The notes under the pieces: model-generated
The model's database searches: none
What the model saw: only the letters and a program-made list of their open reading frames with translations
Told to the model about the DNA's origin: nothing
Shown here: positions 8,929 through 13,806 of the stretch, piece after piece
Layout of the letters: the number at the start of each line of letters is the position of its first letter
Position numbering within the stretch: the first letter of the stretch is position 1
Program-made: the position numbers and the translations under genes
NCBI RefSeq assembly: GCF_004359215.1
Contig: NC_090610.1
Span: 13,463,042-13,476,847, forward strand
DNA from: Bremia lactucae
Taxonomy: Eukaryota; Oomycota; Peronosporomycetes; Peronosporales; Peronosporaceae
DNA: 13,806 bases
Reading direction: 5' to 3'

Positions 8929-9404
8929 AGTAACATATTGCAAGAAGATACCTTAATACTGGTAGTGGTGCATGATAATCCCGTAAATAAATTCGAGCCG
9001 TTAAGTTCATTACGCAATACATCCAGAGACGCAGCATCCTGGGGAGTCAGAGTCGCGATCAGATAGCGATCGAAATTAATAGAGATCAGTAAATACGCTC
9101 TGATGTTTTTGTGGAAATCAGCCGGAATTTTGGCAAAATTAGATTTTTGAAATAGCGTGAGATAGTCGCTTCCCAGGTTTGCAGTCGTCGCGCCTATACT
9201 GGCCTTGTCTGACCAATTCACTGTACGTAGGATGAGAGAGCCATGGTATCCAACAAAACCCATATAATTTGAGTTGAAGGCTTTGTAAGGATCAGAGCTC
9301 TGCTTTTGATCCCGCGTACTTTCCCGGAAAGGCGATGAACATCCTTTGAAGTAGGCGAAAATTACAAAGATGAAATCAGGATTGATTGGCAATTCGAAAG
9401 ACAT
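8925..9404 (-). CDS. Hypothetical protein, possibly a gene remnant
   Basis: From ATG 9404 the frame gives 159 residues and ends at 8925. The composition is that of an ordinary globular protein, not low complexity. It has a hydrophobic start (LPINPDFIFVIFAYFKG) and later YMGFVGYHGSLILR and FHKNIRAYLLISINFDRYL. The frame is open about 54 nt further upstream with no earlier ATG. A different frame over 9471-9365 also reads plausibly (LLRHLKRLTRNAGTWPRV), which suggests a frameshift or a missed exon. I do not recognise a family. It could be a fragment of a decayed gene, in keeping with the pseudogene beside it. Confidence 0.35.
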   Translation of the reverse strand: MSFELPINPDFIFVIFAYFKGCSSPFRESTRDQKQSSDPYKAFNSNYMGFVGYHGSLILRTVNWSDKASIGATTANLGSDYLTLFQKSNFAKIPADFHKNIRAYLLISINFDRYLIATLTPQDAASLDVLRNELNGSNLFTGLSCTTTSIKVSSCNMLL

Positions 9405-9864
9405 CAATTTCAGCAGCGACGCGTGGCCAAGTGCCAGCGTTCCTTGTGAGGCGCTTCAGATGTCGCAGCAGGCCCCTTTAGTAATAAAAAAATAATGACA
9501 AGCACTCACAGTTTATGCACTGTTTAAGTAGCCTTCGAAGACTATCAAATACTACTTATAAAAGAGTTGAATCTAGACATTCATGGCCTTGCCAGCACTT
9601 TACGTAAAATATGCAGTCCTAGAGAATCGCTGAGATTTTTGACACACGTTGCATTATCTGTAGGCAGCCCAAACTTAATGGTACATCGGTAACGGGATTT
9701 CTGCAATTTTACAATCCCACATGATGCTTTGTTCAACATCGGGAAAAGTCAGAACAAAGGACAGGCTGCAGTTTGATAATTGCTCGCTTGTGGGGAGGTT
9801 GTCCAACTGCTTGGAGTATTACTTTTCTATCTGAGATAATCCTTAAGCTTAGCGTTTGTGTGTC

Positions 9865-10512
9865 ATGGCCGACTATGAGGGATACTTGCTACTGCATGAT
9901 TTCGGGCAAAGGGCGGTACGTTCATTCTTCAAAGAAATTATGTGATCCCGTTAATAATCCCCCGTATCGTAGGATCCTCTCTTTTTTCAGCTAGAGGGCG
10001 GATTGCTGCAGTACTACGACAAGAAGGACGGGCGCTACATGGGTCAATTTTTGCTAACCCGCCACCGCGTCCTTGTGCAGCCAATTAACGGCGGTTTGAC
10101 GCCGAATCGCTTAAGCGTCGAGCTGTGCCCCGTCCGCTCAGTTTACGACACGGAGCGCTCAATTAAGCATCTTCCACGCATACGCATCATGCTGAGTGCA
10201 TCCACACCTGAGACACAGAGCCAGTGGATTTACGCTCTGCGCACCTGGCGCCGTCGGAATTGGAAGGAGACGGCAGTGATTGCCGCCTTCGACGACGAAG
10301 TTAAAGCTCTACGTATGGTTATGATCATGCATCAGCTGGAGTTGAAATTGCTTCGCTCCACGAATATGTCATTGTGCAAGGTCAACATGGACATTTACTC
10401 GAGTGACCCGCCTTACCGTAGCTCAAACGTGATGAAGCACGATGCATACCCGACAGCTTTGGAATCAGAAGCAATTCAGTTTACGCGCTTCAGCAGCGCT
10501 TTAACCTATTGA
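9865..10512 (+). CDS. PH-domain protein, one probable intron, N-terminus uncertain
   Basis: The model has exon 1 at 9865-9915 (17 codons), an intron at 9916-9990 (75 nt, GTACGT...TTTTTTCAG) and exon 2 at 9991-10512, for 190 residues. Exon 2 has a clear pleckstrin-homology pattern: LEGGLLQYYDKKDGRYMGQF (strands 1-3), and the closing helix SQWIYALRTW with the invariant Trp. A C-terminal part of about 90 residues follows, rich in Met and Leu (RMVMIMHQLELKLL), with no known domain. PH domains bind phosphoinositides or proteins at membranes. Exon 1 starts well (YEGYLLLHDFG) but lacks the usual W-x-x-R-Y-F segment before LEGG. A neighbouring frame over 9898-9924 reads ISGKGRYVH, which fits better. 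Either an N-terminal frameshift has damaged the gene or the exon structure differs. Exon 2 is more certain than exon 1. Confidence 0.6.
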
Positions 10513-10807
10513 GACGTCTATGTCTATGCAAATTAGATCGCGCTTAAAGAACGGGTTTTACTACACATGTAAATTACTTTGCAAGCAATATGGAAATTAA
10601 CGGCCGCGTCTGTGTATGCAGCAAGCATTTTTCTCGATTTAATTTAAATCTCATTTGTGCTGTGAATACCAGCGATGCATTGATGGAAATTAATGCTGTA
10701 ACAATTAATGTTAATTAAATCGCAATCGCAGCACGATGGTACTTCAAACCTTTTTTCAATCTTAAATCTTTTTATATAATATCGAGTACTATTCTTCAAG
10801 CTCTGCT
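10513..10807. other. Convergent intergenic region between PH gene and TatD gene
   Basis: The PH gene ends at 10512 on the plus strand and TatD ends at 10808 on the minus strand. The 295 bases between them are AT-rich and hold no ORF I can support. They should contain both 3' UTRs. No clear terminator or RNA gene is visible. Confidence 0.5.
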
Positions 10808-11761
10808 TTACAAGCGCAAGAATCGACGAGCATTTGCTCGGGTGATGGAAGCAATATCCTGCGTCGAACAACCCAGAGCATTTGCGACGGCCTCAGCCAC
10901 CAACGGCATTGCACTTGGCACATTCGGGTACTGTTTCTTAGCGCATATTAGTTCAGCCTGTCGACATTTGGGAAACCCCATGTAAGGCGCGTCTGTCTCT
11001 AGCAAAAGACGATCTAAAGGCACGTGCTTCACCATTCCCTTTAGTGCCGCTCCTTCTTTCTTGCATATATATCCGGTAATGCCGATGTACCAGTCATCAC
11101 CACGAGCGATGTAGGCCTTCAATTCCTCCTCATTGCCAGTGAAGCAGTGGACCACTGCAGGCGGAAAATATCCGTTTGACTCCTCTATTGTTCTATCAAT
11201 CAAGCTGGTAAAATCCTGATGCGCTAATCGTTGGTGCAAAAACAGCGGTTTTTTTATTGCACAGGCCATCATGAGCTGCTCGGCAAACCACTTCATTTGT
11301 AAAATTCTTTCAGGAAAACCCGGTGAGTAATCAAGCCCGCACTCTCCCACAGCTCGAACGTCATCTATCTCTACCAAACGTTTCAGTGCAGAAAGCTCCA
11401 CTTCAGACGGCGTCGTCCTTGCGAAGTATGGATGCACCCCAGCCGTTGGAAATAGCTGCGTCGGGTGCTGTCTGCAAAGCTCAATGCATCGCTGCGAGTC
11501 CTCAATGTTTGATCCAGGTACTAGCATTTCTTTCACGCCAACGGCAACTGATTGTTCTATCAGTGCAATTACATTGTCACGAAGGTCGTCGTGTGTCAAA
11601 TTACAGTCAATGTCGAATAGCTCCAGACTTGGGTCTTGAATCGATTTCATCTCAATATTCTTTCTGGCAGACTCTTTGAAGGGATGATGGCTTGGTAATG
11701 TTTGTTGTGGCTTTATGGACAGAGACTTCATCGATGAAGATGAAGATGCAGTGCTGTGCAT
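10808..11761 (-). CDS. TatD-family metal-dependent hydrolase (putative DNase)
   Basis: TatD proteins are Mg-dependent TIM-barrel hydrolases with 3'-5' exonuclease activity on DNA, linked to DNA repair and apoptotic DNA breakdown. From ATG 11761 the product is 317 aa; no ATG lies upstream before an in-frame stop. The barrel begins at about 48 (LFDIDCNLTH, matching the FDIGVNLT form of TatD, not DxHxH). Metal and catalytic residues are in place: Glu140 (VGECGLDY), His176 (PLFLHQR), His205 (VVHCFTG) and Asp257 (LLLETDAPY). AGVHPYF at 107-113 and YIGITGYIC at 225-233 are also typical. The first ~45 residues are Ser-rich and basic and precede the domain; they could be a mitochondrial targeting sequence, which is a guess. 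The C-terminus ITRANARRFLRL ends as the family does. The protein looks intact. Confidence 0.92.
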   Translation of the reverse strand: MHSTASSSSSMKSLSIKPQQTLPSHHPFKESARKNIEMKSIQDPSLELFDIDCNLTHDDLRDNVIALIEQSVAVGVKEMLVPGSNIEDSQRCIELCRQHPTQLFPTAGVHPYFARTTPSEVELSALKRLVEIDDVRAVGECGLDYSPGFPERILQMKWFAEQLMMACAIKKPLFLHQRLAHQDFTSLIDRTIEESNGYFPPAVVHCFTGNEEELKAYIARGDDWYIGITGYICKKEGAALKGMVKHVPLDRLLLETDAPYMGFPKCRQAELICAKKQYPNVPSAMPLVAEAVANALGCSTQDIASITRANARRFLRL

Positions 11762-11878
11762 GTAATACCAGAGGACCGTCGTGAGCTCAAGGTTTTCCAA
11801 AAGCAAACTTGTAAATATAAATTAGATATTGTAGAAAAATTGTTTATTTAAGACTTTCCTTCCCCTGGCTTAAAGCGG

Positions 11879-11898
11879 ATCCAATGGTTACATTGGAT
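11879..11898. repeat. Isolated 8-bp perfect hairpin near the TatD 5' flank
   Basis: ATCCAATG, a 4-nt loop GTTA, then CATTGGAT form a perfect inverted repeat about 120 bp upstream of the TatD start. It lies between that gene and the LTR of element B, so it may be a TatD upstream element or an outlying part of the hairpin-rich repeat territory. Confidence 0.35.
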
Positions 11899-12036
11899 AC
11901 ACGGTAATATTGAAAATATAAAGCAAAAATTTACGTGACGATAAATTCATACTCCTTTAGTATTTCTACTTATAGGAAATAATATTTATGTCAGTAATAT
12001 GACGTCAAAATCAGGTCAAGATAATATGAGGCTAGA

Positions 12037-12479
12037 TGTAACGGGGTGTATCGTTACATGTAAATAACACTTAAAGGTTGTTAATTAATATATTATCTAA
12101 ATGGTAGATAATATTAGGAGAATATTACTTTATGTAGTAATGTTCAGAAATCTTATTCATAAATAGGTATAGGCCATTGTATCTATTTATCCCGCAGACT
12201 AATCAGCTGTAAACGTAAACAAAGAGAGAGAGACAGGTAAGATTTCAATTGCATGTTTAGTATTAGCTCATAATTAAGTTACCATTAACAGTTAGAAAGA
12301 AGAGAACTAAATTATATTAATACAGTTTTCATTTGACCCTCTTTAAGGTAGTTGTCTTAAAGAGAAGTCTTCCTCTGCACGTACTAGTGTACGTGAAGTG
12401 ACGTAAGGCACCACTCGCAACTGAAGCAGTGCGAAGTGGACTTGTACTGAAGCAGTACAAGTCGTAGTGCCCCGTTACA
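12037..12479 (+). repeat. 5' LTR of element B
   Basis: TGTAAC...GTTACA ends, 443 bp, homologous to the LTR at 1340-1779. It contains the same ordered hairpins: 12090-12099/12105-12114, 12120-12129/12136-12145, 12159-12170/12179-12190 and 12439-12448/12454-12463. It has one extra hairpin at 12339-12364 that the other LTR lacks. Its position before gag makes it a 5' LTR. Confidence 0.9.
12339..12364. repeat. LTR hairpin present only in element B
   Basis: CTCTTTAAG, an 8-nt loop (12348-12355), then CTTAAAGAG form a perfect 9-bp stem. The corresponding place in the other LTR (around 1653-1666, CCTCGTAAGAGAAG) is shorter and keeps only a remnant, so this hairpin behaves as an indel unit. Confidence 0.7.
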
Positions 12480-12520
12480 CCTAGTAGCACTTTGTGGTCC
12501 GTCCAAGGACACATTTCCTT

Positions 12521-12549
12521 CATCTAACATGACATGGACATGTTAGATG
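12521..12549. repeat. 11-bp hairpin enclosing the gag start codon
   Basis: CATCTAACATG (12521-12531) and CATGTTAGATG (12539-12549) are perfect inverted copies around a 7-nt loop, ACATGGA. The gag ATG at 12534-12536 lies in the loop. In the genomic RNA this would place the start codon at the tip of a stable stem-loop, where it could affect translation. Confidence 0.75.
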
Positions 12550-13806
12550 ATAGTGGGAATACGCATCACGTTTCGCGTGGAAGCTACTCCTTTCTAAGTG
12601 ACATAGAAAGGAGTGAGGTCGAACGAATGAGATCGACCGTAGGAAACGATGCAATCTTGGCAATGTTGTCCGATTCGGACAGAGATGCCCTCCATTCAGC
12701 CATCGCCAAGTTCATACAACATGAACTTGACGAGGTGAAGGTAGCCTTGCTGAATCAGCAAGGCTCTCAACAGGCAGAACTGCTGAGGTTAAAACAGGTA
12801 CAGACCCCTGTACCTGCGATGACGCAAGCGCGTCGTCCAGAAACCTTAAAGATTGATATCTCTAAGTATAGGGGAGTCGAAGAAGACTCCCTCTTGAGAT
12901 GGTTTGTCGAGTTAGACGATGCCATAAGGGCACGTCACATCGTCGACGAGCAAATGCAAGTTGCATTCGCTCAATCAAATTTGGCAGGTCGTGCCAAAAA
13001 CTTGGGCATTGGGCCTTAAGTTGCGCGACCCATATGTCTTTGGGTTGCTTGAGGCTTTTAAAGTCCGGCTCAAGCAGACGTTTGAACCACCTAGGGCTGC
13101 GTTTAGAGCTCGTTCAAAGCTTCTGGAATTCAAGCAAGGCAAGCGTGATGCTCACGCATTGCCCAGCACATACGACTCTTAGCGAGTTGTATTACAAATA
13201 ACCCAGTCCATGAACACACGTTGATTGCGGTGTTCATGCAAGGTTTTACGGATGGTCTCGTAAAGACCCACCTGTTCCACTTGGAAGTGGATACGCTTGA
13301 AGAAGCAATATCCGTTGCGGAACAGGAGGTCTTTAGCTTGAGACAGGCTCAAGCTAGTTCGTCATCGTATCTTCCTTCAAGACGACACGAACTAGGAGGT
13401 CCAGAACCCATGGACTTCTCTTACGTCGAAAGCGAGAGACCTCGCTTTTCGAGCAATAAGCGATTGCAGAAATGCCATCAAAGCCGAAAAATAGGACACT
13501 ACACTCATGCGTGTAGTGCCCCCACGCCCAGTACCGGAAGGTACTGAACGTAATTTTGGACCGAATGCCAAAAAGGCAACGGTCGCGGGTCCGACGTTGT
13601 TGCGAAATCGCAACAGCGAAGCGGACCGCCAAAAAACGGTCGGGGTCCGTAGGGGCGCAACGCCCTACTGATCCAGCAACCTCAAGAGAATTTGCAAATC
13701 TCTTGACTAAAGTTGCTCCAGACACACAATCATTATGTGTCTCTGCACCTGGTGATGAGGTATCCCTCATCACCTTGAAGTTGAAAGTGACAAATGATTT
13801 GTCACT
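12534..13806 (+). pseudogene. gag-pol of element B, frameshifted (gag, zinc knuckle, start of protease region)
   Basis: From ATG 12534 the frame codes MDMLDDSGNTHHVSRG and a gag N-terminus, with a capsid-type part (YRGVEEDSLLRWFVELDD). It stops at 13017-13019 because the frame shifts at a run of five A (12996-13000). Typical gag (WALGLKLRDPY, FKVRLKQTFEPP) continues one frame over to about 13155, then returns to the first frame (13221-13547: EHTLIAVFMQG, EEAISVAEQEVFSLRQAQ). A degenerate zinc knuckle follows near 13468-13515: CHQSRKIGHYTHAC, where the second Cys of CxxC is Ser. Another shift falls at a five-C run (13519-13523), and a further one before 13667. From there an open frame (TDPATSREFANLLTKVAP) leads toward the protease and leaves the window. 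Four shifts and the lost Cys argue for a defective copy, though homopolymer errors in the read cannot be excluded. The coding sequence is tiled with hairpins. Confidence 0.82.

Larger units (their letters stand above)
12037..13806 (+). mobile_element. Ty3/gypsy retrotransposon B, 5' end
   Basis: This is the start of a second plus-strand element of the same family as element A: a 5' LTR (12037-12479), a short leader and gag-pol from 12534, running off the window at the start of the protease region. Bases before the LTR read GCTAGA, and those after element A's LTR read CTAGC, sharing CTAG. No tRNA primer-binding site (TGG...) sits directly after the LTR. A TGGTCC at 12495-12500 is about 15 nt downstream, which is farther than usual. 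The internal sequence is tiled with perfect hairpins throughout. Confidence 0.9.

Noticed and set aside
9556..9563. TATAAAAG box on the plus strand about 300 bp upstream of the PH gene
   Set aside because: Too far from the start, in AT-rich sequence, and oomycete promoters generally rely on Inr elements; not supported.
11323..11679. Plus-strand frame of 118 residues inside TatD
   Set aside because: Antisense to conserved TatD motifs; shadow.
12480..12510. Primer-binding site after the element B LTR (TGGTCC at 12495)
   Set aside because: It lies about 15 nt from the LTR end, while such sites usually begin within a few bases, and I could not match it to a tRNA 3' end.
13354..13773. Long minus-strand frame opposite gag-pol (139 residues)
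   Set aside because: It is antisense to recognisable gag. The dense palindromes make both strands look alike, which favours mirror frames. No recognisable domain.

Overview
The window looks like part of an oomycete genome (Phytophthora / downy-mildew type). The reasons are short introns of about 73-75 nt, initiator-like sequences resembling the oomycete Inr upstream of two genes, and Ty3/gypsy elements of the chromodomain type at both ends. The assignment is by recognition only; no search was run.

Layout. Positions 1-1779 are the 3' end of a plus-strand Ty3/gypsy element (element A): the chromodomain end of the integrase, a long 3' region carrying an antisense acidic ORF, a polypurine tract and a 3' LTR. 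Positions 1780 to about 2550 are non-coding, rich in short inverted repeats, and probably an older element relic. Positions 2600-12036 are a host gene island. It holds class III alcohol dehydrogenase (minus strand, with a small terminal exon), a heat-shock-factor-type regulator (plus), a decayed cytosolic-type asparaginyl-tRNA synthetase pseudogene (minus), two weak hypothetical ORFs (minus), a PH-domain gene with one probable intron and a doubtful N-terminus (plus), and a TatD-family metal-dependent hydrolase (minus). Positions 12037-13806 are the 5' end of a second, related plus-strand element (element B): a 5' LTR homologous to that of element A, followed by a frameshifted gag-pol that runs off the window.

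The host genes look like separate housekeeping or regulatory genes, not a pathway. ADH3 (formaldehyde/S-nitrosoglutathione handling) and the HSF point away from each other across about 1.2 kb. The PH gene and TatD converge.

The most unusual signal is in the retroelements. LTRs, 3' region and gag-pol coding sequence alike are almost continuously tiled with short perfect inverted repeats (stems mostly 6-12 bp, loops mostly 2-15 nt). In the stems I compared between the two LTR copies, differences fall in loops, as G:U-compatible changes, or in one case as a compensatory G-C to A-T double change. The host genes show only occasional background stems. This suggests either selection for an ordered plus-strand RNA structure or a templated mutational process that makes palindromes in this family.
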